Source of the DNA: JACCTI01 sp038237435
GTDB lineage: Bacteria; Verrucomicrobiota; Verrucomicrobiia; Chthoniobacterales; UBA10450
Length of the DNA: 64,000 bases
Reading direction: 5' to 3'
Assembly (NCBI GenBank): GCA_038237435.1
Contig: JBBRYT010000001.1
Coordinates: 62,001 to 126,000, forward strand
The position numbers and the translations under genes were made by a program. Below, one piece after another: positions 34,107-43,671 of this stretch. The notes below the pieces were generated by a model. The model was not told the DNA's origin. It saw nothing but the letters and a program-made list of their open reading frames with translations, and did no database searches. Each line of letters begins with the position of its first letter. Positions within the stretch are counted from its first letter, which is position 1.

Positions 34107-36893
34107 ATGGCAAACCGAAGCAAAAAAACCGCGCGACGCATTTCGGTGAAACCCTCCCGCGCTTCGCGAAACGGCGCGAAAAACACGAAAGCGCATCGTT
34201 ACGTTTACAATTTCGGCGACGGCAAAGCGGATGGCGACGGCCAGATGAAACCGCTCCTCGGCGGCAAAGGCGCGAACCTCGCCGAGATGACGCGCATTGG
34301 TTTGCCGGTGCCTCCGGGATTCACCATCTCGACGGAAGTCTGCACTTACTTTTATGCGCACAAGCGCACTTATCCGAGCGCGATGCAGGCGCAGGTGGAA
34401 GATGGAGTTCGTCGGATGGAACGCATCATGGGGACGAAATTTGGCGACACCACCGCCATGCCGTTGCTCCTCGCGGTGCGCTCAGGTGCGCGCGATTCCA
34501 TGCCGGGAATGATGGACACGATTTTAAATCTTGGCCTCAACGACAACACCGTCGTCGCGGTGGCGAAGGCGACGAAGAACGAGCGCTTCGCCTGGGATTG
34601 TTATCGTCGCTTTATCCAAATGTACGGCGACGTGGTCATGGGCGTGCAAAAAGCGCCTCACGAAGATCACGAGCCCTTCGAGACCTTGATTCACGAGCTC
34701 AAACACGAGCGTTATCACAAGGACATCGAAGACACGAAACTGAGCGTGGCGGATTTGAAAGAGATGGTCGCGCGTTTCAAAAAGCTCGTGAAGGACCGCA
34801 CCGGAAAACAATTTCCCAACGATCCCTGGGCGCAGCTCGAAGGTTCGGTCGGTGCCGTCTTCGGTTCCTGGATGAACGACCGCGCTATCGTTTATCGCCG
34901 CAAATACAACATCCCGCAGGAATGGGGCACGGCCGTGAATGTGCAGGCCATGGTCTTCGGAAATACCGGAACGAATTCCGGATCCGGCGTGGCCTTCACG
35001 CGCGATCCGGCCACGGGAGATAAAGTTTTCTACGGCGAATTCTTGATCAACGCGCAAGGCGAAGACGTTGTCGCCGGCGTGCGGACACCAGAGCCAGTGG
35101 CCGATTTGAAGAAACATCTGCCGAAAGCGCTGATCGATCTCGAGCGCATGCGCAAGATTCTCGAGTCGCACTTCAAAGACGTGCAGGACTTCGAGTTCAC
35201 CATCCAGGACGGCAAAGTTTTCATGTTGCAGACGCGCAACGGAAAACGCACCGGCGTCGCGGCGGTAAAATTCGCCTGCGACATGGTGCGCGAAAAATTG
35301 ATCGACTGGAAAACTGCGATCAAGCGCGTGCCGGCCGATCAACTAGATCAAGTGCTCGCGCCGGTCTTCGATCGCGCTGCGCTGAAGAGCGCGAAAGTAA
35401 TTGCCACGGGACTGCCGGCTGGTCCCGGCGCCGCCACCGGCAAAGTCTATTTCAACGCCGATCGCGCGGCGGCTGCCGCGGCGAGGGGCGAAAAGGTTTT
35501 GTTAGTTCGCGTTGAAACTTCCCCGGAAGATTTGCGCGGCATGATCGCGGCCGAAGGAATTCTCACCGCACGCGGCGGCGTTTCTTCACACGCCGCGTTG
35601 GTCGCGCGGCAAATGGGAAAAGTTTGTATCTGCGGGGCGGCTGATTTGCAGATCGATTACAAACTGAAAACGATGACGGTGGGCGAAGATGTTTTTCGAG
35701 AGGGCGAAGATTATCTTTCGATCGATGGAACGAGCGGGACCGTTTACGCCGGACAACTCCCGAGCGCCGCCTCCGAAATTATCCAAGGTCTGCTCGACGG
35801 CGATAAGACCGCGCAGAAAACCGAAACGTATCGCAACTTCACTCAGCTGATGGACTGGTGCGCGAAAGTTTCGCGCATGAACGTGCGCACCAACGCCGAC
35901 ACGCCCGAGCAAGTGGAAAATGCCGTCTCATTTGGCGCGCGCGGCATCGGACTTTGCCGCACCGAGCACATGTTTTTCGAAGGTGATCGCATCGACGCCA
36001 TGCGAGAAATGATCCTGGCCCGCAAAGTCGACGATCGGCAAAAAGCACTGGCGAAGTTGTTGCCGTATCAGAAAAAAGATTTCATTGGCATCTTCAAAGC
36101 CCTCAAAGGCCAGCCGGCGACGATTCGTTTACTCGATCCCCCGCTCCACGAATTTCTTCCGCAGGATCATGGCGCGCAGAGCGCGCTCGCCGACAAAATG
36201 GGAGTGAGCGTGGATGAAATCGCGCGCCGTGTGCACGAGTTGCACGAACAGAATCCGATGCTTGGCCATCGCGGCTGTCGTCTGGGCATTTCCTTTCCCG
36301 AAGTAACCGAGATGCAGGCGCGCGCCATTTTCGAAGCCGCCGCAGAAGTACAAAAGAGCGGCACAAAGGTGAATCCGGAAGTGATGATTCCGCTCGTCGG
36401 CTTCGACAAGGAATTCGAGCTGCAAGCCGAAATCGTGCGGCGCGTCGCGGATGAAGTGATGAAAGAGAGGAAGGTGAAGTTGAGTTACCTCGTCGGCACC
36501 ATGATCGAAGTTCCGCGCGGCGCATTGACCGCTGACGAAATCGCCGAAACCGCAGAGTTTTTCAGTTTCGGCACCAACGATCTCACTCAAACCGCACTCG
36601 GTATGAGCCGTGACGATAGCGGATCATTCCTGCCGCACTACGCCGAATTGGAAATCGTGAAACGAAATCCATTTGCAACCATCGACCAAAATGGCGTTGG
36701 CCAGTTAATGCAGATCGCAGTCGAAAAAGGCCGCAAAACGCGACCGAAAATCAAACTTGGCATTTGCGGGGAACACGGCGGCGATCCCGACAGCGTGAAA
36801 TTCTGTCATCGGCTCGGACTCGACTACGTGAGCTGCAGTCCGTATCGCGTGCCGATCGCCCGCTTGGCCGCGGCCCAGGCGGCCCTCGCCTAA
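34107..36893 (+). CDS. ppdK: pyruvate, phosphate dikinase
   Basis: Interconverts pyruvate + ATP + Pi and PEP + AMP + PPi. The 928 residues include the nucleotide-binding domain (LLGGKGANLAEM, GLPVPPGFTIS), the central phosphohistidine domain (TARGGVSSHAALVAR, catalytic His) and the PEP-binding barrel (GTNDLTQTALGMSRDD, ICGEHGGDP). A basic ~30-residue N-terminal extension precedes the domain. The TAA stop is the TAA of an exact 11-mer copy (36888-36898). Confidence 0.97.
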   Translation: MANRSKKTARRISVKPSRASRNGAKNTKAHRYVYNFGDGKADGDGQMKPLLGGKGANLAEMTRIGLPVPPGFTISTEVCTYFYAHKRTYPSAMQAQVEDGVRRMERIMGTKFGDTTAMPLLLAVRSGARDSMPGMMDTILNLGLNDNTVVAVAKATKNERFAWDCYRRFIQMYGDVVMGVQKAPHEDHEPFETLIHELKHERYHKDIEDTKLSVADLKEMVARFKKLVKDRTGKQFPNDPWAQLEGSVGAVFGSWMNDRAIVYRRKYNIPQEWGTAVNVQAMVFGNTGTNSGSGVAFTRDPATGDKVFYGEFLINAQGEDVVAGVRTPEPVADLKKHLPKALIDLERMRKILESHFKDVQDFEFTIQDGKVFMLQTRNGKRTGVAAVKFACDMVREKLIDWKTAIKRVPADQLDQVLAPVFDRAALKSAKVIATGLPAGPGAATGKVYFNADRAAAAAARGEKVLLVRVETSPEDLRGMIAAEGILTARGGVSSHAALVARQMGKVCICGAADLQIDYKLKTMTVGEDVFREGEDYLSIDGTSGTVYAGQLPSAASEIIQGLLDGDKTAQKTETYRNFTQLMDWCAKVSRMNVRTNADTPEQVENAVSFGARGIGLCRTEHMFFEGDRIDAMREMILARKVDDRQKALAKLLPYQKKDFIGIFKALKGQPATIRLLDPPLHEFLPQDHGAQSALADKMGVSVDEIARRVHELHEQNPMLGHRGCRLGISFPEVTEMQARAIFEAAAEVQKSGTKVNPEVMIPLVGFDKEFELQAEIVRRVADEVMKERKVKLSYLVGTMIEVPRGALTADEIAETAEFFSFGTNDLTQTALGMSRDDSGSFLPHYAELEIVKRNPFATIDQNGVGQLMQIAVEKGRKTRPKIKLGICGEHGGDPDSVKFCHRLGLDYVSCSPYRVPIARLAAAQAALA

Positions 36894-36898
36894 CGAGT
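36888..36898 (+). repeat. 11-mer copy that supplies the stop codons of two convergent genes
   Basis: In GCCTAACGAGT here, TAA (36891-36893) ends ppdK on the plus strand, and the complement of CTA (36890-36892), TAG, ends the ligase gene on the minus strand. Both frames were checked codon by codon (ppdK ends ...CTC GCC TAA; ligase ends ...AGC ACT CGT TAG). The copy is extended by GCTTTT. Confidence 0.95.
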
Positions 36899-39256
36899 GC
36901 TTTTCTCGTAATCCTGCCACGCGTTCCAGGCGCGTTCCCAGTTTCCTTTGGCCGCCCAAGCGTCTGATTCGAGGAAATGAAAATACGCCGGCGCGTCTTT
37001 CCGGGAGGTGAAACGGCGCACCGTCACGAGAGCGTCCTCGATTTTGCCCGCCTGCAGCTGTTGTTGAAAAAGCGCGCAACCGACTTCGTAATTGCCGGGA
37101 TTTGAGATCGAATCTTTTTGCAGTTGCTCGATGGGCGAACCGGTCGCTGCTCGCGGCAGATCGGGCTTCGGTGCAAAGCGTTTCGTTAGGCCGATGGCGT
37201 TTTGAAAATTTTTCTGCGCCGCAAAATATTTCGCTTCGCCCCGCCAGGCGAAATCGCGCCACTCCGGGTGTTGCTCCAAAACTTTGGTCAGCCGCGCGAG
37301 ATCGCCGCGCTCCGACCACAATTCGAAAAGCTGATGCTTTTGCTCCAGGGAAAGATTTTGCAAGGTGGGCTCCCGGTCTAACAAGTGGTTCGTTTCCGCC
37401 ATGAAATTCTCGCCCTGCGCGCGAGCGAGATAGGTCAGCGCGAGATCGGCCTGGCCTCCGCCGAAATCCTCCAGCATCTGATAAACTTTCGGACTCAACT
37501 GCATCGCGCCGGAAAGCATTCGGTCGAAAAGTTCCGGACGTTGCGCGCCCGCGCGCCGCAAAGCTTCGCGCCATGCGGTCATGGCAAGGATTGGATCGCG
37601 CAGCGACCAGGCCACGCCTTCTTGATACGGAACCTCAAACGAATTCGGCTCGAGAAAACGCGCCCGTCGAAAATCGTCCTGCGCATCGGAAGGTTTTTGA
37701 GCACCGATTTCGCCGAGTGCGCGCAAAAAATACAGCTGCCAATCGAGTGGCGCCCAACCCAGCCCGCGCGTCGCGTGCAAAATCGTTTGGGTATGTTGCC
37801 GTCCGACGTTGTCGCTTTTGGCCAGTGATCGTTCGACATCGACGCCGATCGTTCCCGGCAATGAGATGCTTCGATAAGTTGTCACCACCCAGGTCAGTCC
37901 GAGAAGAACGAGCAGAAATCCAACGATGCGAAAGAGGCCGACGAACCACGGTTTCGCCACGCGCTCGAACGGCCGTCTTAAAGCCAGACCGAAAAGAAAA
38001 ATTCCGGCGTAAGCGCTTCCGACACGATGACCCGCGACGTCGAACAGACTATGCAATCCGAAAATGATTGCTGCGATTAACGCTGCTAATCGGAACCATT
38101 GGTTAGTCCCTTCCACGAATGGAAAACAGCGCCCCACGAGTACTGCCGCGCCCAACAAAATCAGCGCGACCGCCGGCCAACCCATCTCGCTGTAGAGCCA
38201 AAGCCAATCGCTCTCCGGATGGAGCGCACGGTTTTGGCCTAACGATACGTCGCGAAAAATGGCGAAGAGCGGGTCGAAATTTCCCAACCCGACGCCCGGC
38301 CAAGGTGAAGCCTGAATGAGCGCGAGAGTATCGTGATAAATGAGCCACCGAAAATCGCCGCCCATCGTCGTGCCTTTGCCGTGGAAATTGAAACGCTCCA
38401 GCGTTTGTCCTCCGAAAAGCAAAAGCGCCGTGAGCAAAAGCAGCAACGCCGAAACGCCGATCGCGATTCGTCCTTTTGTGCCGGTGCGAAAAATGAAAAC
38501 GGAAAGCCAAATCGCGGTTCCACAAATCAGAATCGCGATGCCCGCGCGCGAAAAATTCAACACGATCGCGGCGACCAAAATTGCAAGACCGGCCAGCCAA
38601 ACGATCCACGTTTTTCTGCGATAACGAATTCCGTCGTAGGCGCATGCGACGACCAGGATCGACGCTAATCCGAAGAGATTAGCCGTCTGATTGCGGTTCG
38701 GGAATGGACCGAAGCCGCGCTGGTTATGCCAGAAGGGCAAGGTCGCGTGCGCGTAAAAGAGCGCGACCGCGATACTGGCGAGCGCGATCACTCCGACCGC
38801 GAAAATGCGCAGCTGACGACGCGCGGCGCGGATCTCAACTTCCTGTCCGCTGACATAATAGAACCAGCACAGACCCGCGAAAAGGCTGAGGAGATACCCA
38901 AGCGTGATCCAGGGTTGTGGCGAAAGCGTGGAACTAAGTTGGACGCCGAAGTCGTCGGTCAAGGCCAGCCGCCAGGCCGGCATGAAGAACCACTTGTTAG
39001 GCAAAAACGCCAGCGCGGCGCAGCCCACTAAAGCCAGGAGAATTCCATGCACCAACGGACCGAGCGAAAAGCGTGGCGGATTGAGCAGGAGAAGGCCGCC
39101 GACCAGCGCGACAATGACACCCTCGGCCCATTTCTCCGTCGCGCCGCCGAGAAAGCAGGCCAAGACTGGCAACAACCCGGTAGCCAGATCTGCCCAGGTA
39201 AACTCCGGCGTGGGCGTCCGACCGGTGCGGGATTTTCGTTGTGAAACAGCTTCCAT
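36890..39256 (-). CDS. O-antigen ligase/polymerase (Wzy_C-like) membrane protein with TPR tail
   Basis: A 788-residue protein. About 11-12 transmembrane helices fill residues 15-460, with the Wzy/WaaL loop (PGVGLGNFDPLFAIF ... HPESDWLWLYSEMG) containing the characteristic His and Glu. The C-terminal ~320 residues are soluble and helical, TPR-like. It probably polymerises or ligates the polysaccharide made by the neighbouring locus. It is divergent from the priming transferase (141 bp), and its stop codon lies in an 11-mer shared with ppdK. Confidence 0.85.
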   Translation of the reverse strand: MEAVSQRKSRTGRTPTPEFTWADLATGLLPVLACFLGGATEKWAEGVIVALVGGLLLLNPPRFSLGPLVHGILLALVGCAALAFLPNKWFFMPAWRLALTDDFGVQLSSTLSPQPWITLGYLLSLFAGLCWFYYVSGQEVEIRAARRQLRIFAVGVIALASIAVALFYAHATLPFWHNQRGFGPFPNRNQTANLFGLASILVVACAYDGIRYRRKTWIVWLAGLAILVAAIVLNFSRAGIAILICGTAIWLSVFIFRTGTKGRIAIGVSALLLLLTALLLFGGQTLERFNFHGKGTTMGGDFRWLIYHDTLALIQASPWPGVGLGNFDPLFAIFRDVSLGQNRALHPESDWLWLYSEMGWPAVALILLGAAVLVGRCFPFVEGTNQWFRLAALIAAIIFGLHSLFDVAGHRVGSAYAGIFLFGLALRRPFERVAKPWFVGLFRIVGFLLVLLGLTWVVTTYRSISLPGTIGVDVERSLAKSDNVGRQHTQTILHATRGLGWAPLDWQLYFLRALGEIGAQKPSDAQDDFRRARFLEPNSFEVPYQEGVAWSLRDPILAMTAWREALRRAGAQRPELFDRMLSGAMQLSPKVYQMLEDFGGGQADLALTYLARAQGENFMAETNHLLDREPTLQNLSLEQKHQLFELWSERGDLARLTKVLEQHPEWRDFAWRGEAKYFAAQKNFQNAIGLTKRFAPKPDLPRAATGSPIEQLQKDSISNPGNYEVGCALFQQQLQAGKIEDALVTVRRFTSRKDAPAYFHFLESDAWAAKGNWERAWNAWQDYEKSTR

Positions 39257-39397
39257 TCAGGCGACGAGGAGACGGTGCAATGGTATGGGATTAGCTCGAC
39301 TAAAAAACCTGGGCATCATGTCAATTTCGCAAAACCTACCACGAGTTGAAGGCGGGCCGCCAACGCGTACTCTCACCGTGGTCCGCCAACCATAGTC

Positions 39398-40804
39398 ATG
39401 GTTACGCAACGCACGGAAGGTCTCTATCGCGTTTTCCTGCTCTGCCAGATCGTGCTGGTCGCCGCCCTCTTTTGGTTCGGCGTCTGGATCATGGTCACTT
39501 TTTACTCCGATGGCGACCAACTGACCTGGCGTCGCTACAGCATTTACTGCGTCCTCCTGCTCTTCGGGATGGCGCTGGAATCACTCGCGCGCGACGGCTC
39601 GAAAAATTATTTCCTGCAAAACGAATTGCTGCGCCAACATCGCCTCGCCCTCCGGCAAACTTTCGCCAGCATCGCCGCGCTCGTCGTTTACCTCATCGCC
39701 ACGCACGACACCTTCATTTCGCGCGTCTTCTTCTTCAACTTCGTCCCCTGGCTCTACGTCGCGCTACTTTTCTCGCATTACTATCTGCCGTCGTTTCTCG
39801 CGCGCAGCATCTTCAAGAACGAACGCGTCGAGCGCACCTTGCTGATCGGGTCGGCGGAAAAGGCCGAAGAGCTGCGAGGCTGGTTACGGCGCAAATCGGA
39901 AATCGGTTTGCGGACGATCGGTCTGCTTTCGGACGATCCGGTTGAAGCAGCGCCCGATGGCATGCCGGTTCTGGGCAGGGCACAAGATATCGAGCGCGTC
40001 CTGCGTGAGCGCGGCATCACCCAAGTGATCATGCTCGAGTTTCCGCTCTTCAGCGACACCAACCGCAACATCATTCGCGTTTGCGACAATGTCGGCGTCC
40101 GACTCTTGATCGTGAGCGACCTCGAAGAGAAACTCCGGCACTCGGTGACGCATTTCGAAGACGATGGATTTCGTTTCATCGGCCTCCGCGAGGAACCCTT
40201 GGAGAATCCATTGAACCGTTTTTTCAAACGCGCGCTGGATGTCGCGATCTCCCTTCCGGTCATCTTCATTGTTTTCCCGATCCTGACCGTGGTCGTCTGG
40301 ATCGCACAGCGACTGCAATCGCCCGGGCCCCTTCTGCATGTGCAAACCCGCGCCGGCCTGCAGAACCGCCGCTTTCCCATCTACAAGTTCCGCACCATGC
40401 ATCCGGCCAATGGCGATGTTGCGCGCCAAGCGCGCGATGGCGACGAACGCGTCTACTCGTTAGGTAAATGGTTCCGCAAATTGAGCATCGATGAAGTCCC
40501 GCAATTCTGGAACGTGCTTCGGGGCGAGATGAGCATCGTCGGGCCGCGCCCGCATCTCATCGAGCACAACAACGAATTCTCGCAGCTCATGGCGAACTAT
40601 AACGTGCGCACTTTCGTCAAACCCGGGATCACCGGTCTCGCGCAGGTGCGCGGTTTTCGCGGCGAAGCGCGCGACAGTTCCGACATCGAAAAGCGCGTCG
40701 CCTGCGACATCGAATACCTGGAGAATTGGAACCTCTCGCTCGAATGCGGAATCATTCTGCGCACCTGTGCGCAGATCGTCGTGCCGCCGAGAAGCGCCTA
40801 CTAA
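39398..40804 (+). CDS. polyprenyl-phosphate sugar-1-phosphate transferase (priming enzyme, WcaJ-like)
   Basis: A 468-residue protein. The N-terminal half has four transmembrane helices and a CoA-binding-like domain. The C-terminal half is the bacterial sugar-transferase domain (KRALDVAISLPVIF, YKFRTM, LSIDEVPQFWNVLRGEMSIVGPRP, PGITGLAQV). It transfers the first sugar phosphate to undecaprenyl phosphate. It faces the long minus-strand operon and overlaps the stop of its last gene by 4 bp (CTAA). An 11-mer variant (40455) encodes YSLGK. Confidence 0.94.
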   Translation: MVTQRTEGLYRVFLLCQIVLVAALFWFGVWIMVTFYSDGDQLTWRRYSIYCVLLLFGMALESLARDGSKNYFLQNELLRQHRLALRQTFASIAALVVYLIATHDTFISRVFFFNFVPWLYVALLFSHYYLPSFLARSIFKNERVERTLLIGSAEKAEELRGWLRRKSEIGLRTIGLLSDDPVEAAPDGMPVLGRAQDIERVLRERGITQVIMLEFPLFSDTNRNIIRVCDNVGVRLLIVSDLEEKLRHSVTHFEDDGFRFIGLREEPLENPLNRFFKRALDVAISLPVIFIVFPILTVVVWIAQRLQSPGPLLHVQTRAGLQNRRFPIYKFRTMHPANGDVARQARDGDERVYSLGKWFRKLSIDEVPQFWNVLRGEMSIVGPRPHLIEHNNEFSQLMANYNVRTFVKPGITGLAQVRGFRGEARDSSDIEKRVACDIEYLENWNLSLECGIILRTCAQIVVPPRSAY

Positions 40805-42015
40805 AGCGTTTCCAGTTCGCGAAGAAAATCTTCGAACACCTGCGTTTTTTCGAATTGCTGCACGTACTCGCGTCCCGATCTTCCCCAAGATGTGAGTCGC
40901 TCGCGGTCGCTCGCAATTTCGTCGAGCACGGTTGCGATCTCGCCCGGCCGTCCGGGCCGAATGTTGCGTCCGAAATTTCCTTCCGCGACGGCTTCGGCCA
41001 ATTCGCTTTCGGGATCGGCCACGGTGATGACCGGCTTCGATTGCGCGAGCAGGCCCAACAACTTGCTCGGGAAAAATGAATTTCCCGAACCGGATTGCTG
41101 GGTGATGAAACAAAGGTCGGAATCGTTCAGCAGCGAGATGTAGTTCTCGCCCTCTTGCAACGGCAGCATGGAAATATTCGGCAACTGCAGGACACGAATT
41201 TGCTCCGCGAGCGCGTCTCGTTGAGCGCCGTCGCCGCAAATAAGGATGCGAACATTTGGATTACGCACCAGACGCGCGGCTTCGATCAACTGATCCAGCC
41301 CCTGTTTCACTCCGAGGTTGCCAGCATACACGGCGAGGAATTTATCGAGCGGTAACTTATTTTTCGCACGAAAGGCGGCTCGCTCCGAGTGCAACGAATC
41401 ACTCGTTAGGCAAATCGCGTTCGGGAAATATGTCAGCTTCTCTTCCGGCACGCCTTTTCGCCGGAATTTCACCAGCATGCCCCGCGTAATTCCCGAAACG
41501 CGGGCGGCGCTGCCATAGGCGAACGATTCGAGAGCATAAAGCATTTTGATGAACCAGCCTTCGCGCAACATGCCGAGCCCGACCGCCGCATCCGGTTGCA
41601 TGTCCTGCACGTGAAAAACGAAGGGCGCGCCTTTGATCTTGCCGACGAACCATCCCGCCGCCCCGAGCAGGAGCGGCGGCGAGACGATGACAAAAACATC
41701 CGGCGGTTTCAGCGCCAGCACGCGTAAGGTCGAAGTGAAAATAAAAGTCGCCTCGTGCAGGATGCGCTTCAGCGCCGAGGCCTGCGGCGGCACGAAATGC
41801 CAGCAACGATGCACCGGAACGCCGTTGATCACGTCGGTGCGATAAAGTTGTCCGCGATCTTCCGGCAATTTTCGCCAGGTCGGATAATACGAAAAGGTCG
41901 TGACCATCTCGGCATCGTGACCGCGCGCGCGCAGGAATTCGCAGAGCGCGACATTGTGCGGTGCGATGCCGGTGAACTCCGGCGCGTAGTTAATTCCCCA
42001 GACGATGACGCGCAT
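40801..42015 (-). CDS. glycosyltransferase family 4 (WcaI-like)
   Basis: The start at MRVIVWGINYAPEFTGIAPH (42015) overlaps the upstream stop by 1 bp (TGATG); the longer open frame is not supported. The 404 residues have a GT-B fold: N-terminal acceptor half, then YAGNLGVKQGLDQLIEA at the start of the donor half and a C-terminal PSKLLGLLAQSKPVI. Layout resembles the colanic-acid transferase WcaI. It is last gene of the operon. Confidence 0.9.
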   Translation of the reverse strand: MRVIVWGINYAPEFTGIAPHNVALCEFLRARGHDAEMVTTFSYYPTWRKLPEDRGQLYRTDVINGVPVHRCWHFVPPQASALKRILHEATFIFTSTLRVLALKPPDVFVIVSPPLLLGAAGWFVGKIKGAPFVFHVQDMQPDAAVGLGMLREGWFIKMLYALESFAYGSAARVSGITRGMLVKFRRKGVPEEKLTYFPNAICLTSDSLHSERAAFRAKNKLPLDKFLAVYAGNLGVKQGLDQLIEAARLVRNPNVRILICGDGAQRDALAEQIRVLQLPNISMLPLQEGENYISLLNDSDLCFITQQSGSGNSFFPSKLLGLLAQSKPVITVADPESELAEAVAEGNFGRNIRPGRPGEIATVLDEIASDRERLTSWGRSGREYVQQFEKTQVFEDFLRELETL

Positions 42016-42863
42016 CACTGCTTCCTTCGAAGCTCGTAGGTCTTGGCGACTGAGAGGAATTCGTAGATGCCGTGAAGCCGGGCGAAGTAATAGCCTTCGC
42101 GCCCGTCGAGAAAACCGCGCTGCCAGATGTAGACGTAGAGAAATCGGAGCAAGCCGCGAAATGGCAGCCGTTGCGAAAGCAGTTTGATTTTTCGGCGGCG
42201 ATTGACCCGCTCGTGATGCAAGCGATCCGAACTCCTGGCGAGCAGTTGCTCGGTCGCGACGCGCGCTTCCCAATTCGAATAGCGATTGTGTTTCTCGATG
42301 AAAACTTCCACGGACGGAAACGCGTAGTGATCCATCTCGCAGCGCAGCCGTCCGGTCGGGCCGTTTACGATGACGTGCTCATGCACTTCATTGTCGCCGC
42401 TGTTGGTCGCCGCCTCCGTTAGTTTTTCGTAGCGGCCTAACGAGTGCTTAAACAGGCGCAGGTTCCAATTCGGATAATAGGCATGCCGCAGCCAGCGGCC
42501 GAGAAACAGAAAGCGGCGATTGATCCAATAGCCTGCGATCTCTCCGGCTTGCGCGATGGCGTTGCGAAATTCCGTTTCCGCTTCCGACGGCAGCGTTTCG
42601 TCGGCATCGAGAATGAAAATCCATTCATTCCGAAAATGCAGATGCTCTAGCGCCCAATTTTTCTTCTTGGGCCATGTGCCGTTGAATTGAAACTGCACGA
42701 CCTGTGCGCCCGCTCGCTCGGCCATCTCGATCGATCCATCCGTGCTTTGCGAATCGACCACAAAGATTTCGTCCGCCCAAGAAACGGAACTAAGACAACG
42801 TGGCAGATTCGCCGCTTCGTTCTTGATCGGAACGATGAACGAGACCGCAACTTTATCGGCCAT
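42015..42863 (-). CDS. glycosyltransferase family 2 (WaaE/KdtX-like)
   Basis: The start is at MADKVAVSFIVPIKNEAANL (42863). The 282 residues have a GT-A fold with NEAANL, DSQSTDGS and the DADE metal site (FILDADETL), plus NWNLRLFK and the C-terminal segment of the WaaE-like group that add sugars to lipid A core or capsule. An exact 11-mer copy (42435) encodes HSLGR. It overlaps the upstream methyltransferase gene by 11 bp. Confidence 0.9.
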   Translation of the reverse strand: MADKVAVSFIVPIKNEAANLPRCLSSVSWADEIFVVDSQSTDGSIEMAERAGAQVVQFQFNGTWPKKKNWALEHLHFRNEWIFILDADETLPSEAETEFRNAIAQAGEIAGYWINRRFLFLGRWLRHAYYPNWNLRLFKHSLGRYEKLTEAATNSGDNEVHEHVIVNGPTGRLRCEMDHYAFPSVEVFIEKHNRYSNWEARVATEQLLARSSDRLHHERVNRRRKIKLLSQRLPFRGLLRFLYVYIWQRGFLDGREGYYFARLHGIYEFLSVAKTYELRRKQ

Positions 42864-43671
42864 GATCGTTGAGACGCGATTGATGCACGGCGAGAAGGGA
42901 AAATTTCGGCGGCGTGTTGTCGCAGCGTTGCAGCGTTCGTCCGTCAAACAAAACGAATCCGTAACCACGCAACCGGGCCGGAATCTCGGCGCTGCCGTAA
43001 CCGTCCAGATAAACAACTTTGATGCGGTCTTCCACGAAGAGACGTGACGCGCCTTCGATCACGGGCAATTCGTGATCTTCCACATCGATCTTGAGAACGA
43101 GATCGCCCGCCGGCAAATCGAGGGCATCGAGCCGCTCGCAATGAACATTGGTCAGGCCATTCCCACTGCCCGACGTTGCGACTTTAAAGACACCCGAAGT
43201 AACACCGGCCTGGAAACCTAACTCGGTCGCGCGGTCGGAAGCGCCGATGTTCAGAACCGAAACTTCCGTGTGCGCCAACGATTGCCGCAGACGCGCCGCC
43301 GTTCCCGGATTCGCCTCGATCGCGACAAATTTCGTCTGCGGAAACAAATTCCGGAAGCGCGCCAGAACGGAACTGTAAAGGCCGACGTTCGCGCCGATGT
43401 CGACGAAAACATCTCCCGGTTGAAGGAGCAGAGCCAGATTCAAGAGAGACGCGGCTTCATCGCGAAAGATCACATTTTCTTCAGCGATTCGCGCCGCGCG
43501 CCAAAGACCGATTTCGTCACGCGTGCTGATACGAAGCGGCGCGCCGAAAATTTGCACATCGACTTCGCGCTCGGGCACGAGCAACCGCGTCAGGCGCAGC
43601 CGCAGTTTCGGGAAACGAAACATCACCATCCAGAACCAATGCCGCAGGAGTTTCTTGCCAGGAAAGCTCAT
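42853..43671 (-). CDS. FkbM-family methyltransferase
   Basis: The start MSFPGKKLLRHW (43671) overlaps the stop of the acetyltransferase gene by 4 bp (ATGA), which decides it over the in-frame Met at 43704. The 272 residues have the SAM-binding motif VFVDIGANVGLYSSVLA and the FkbM motif DLVLKIDVEDHE. It probably O-methylates a sugar in the polysaccharide. Confidence 0.9.
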   Translation of the reverse strand: MSFPGKKLLRHWFWMVMFRFPKLRLRLTRLLVPEREVDVQIFGAPLRISTRDEIGLWRAARIAEENVIFRDEAASLLNLALLLQPGDVFVDIGANVGLYSSVLARFRNLFPQTKFVAIEANPGTAARLRQSLAHTEVSVLNIGASDRATELGFQAGVTSGVFKVATSGSGNGLTNVHCERLDALDLPAGDLVLKIDVEDHELPVIEGASRLFVEDRIKVVYLDGYGSAEIPARLRGYGFVLFDGRTLQRCDNTPPKFSLLAVHQSRLNDHGR

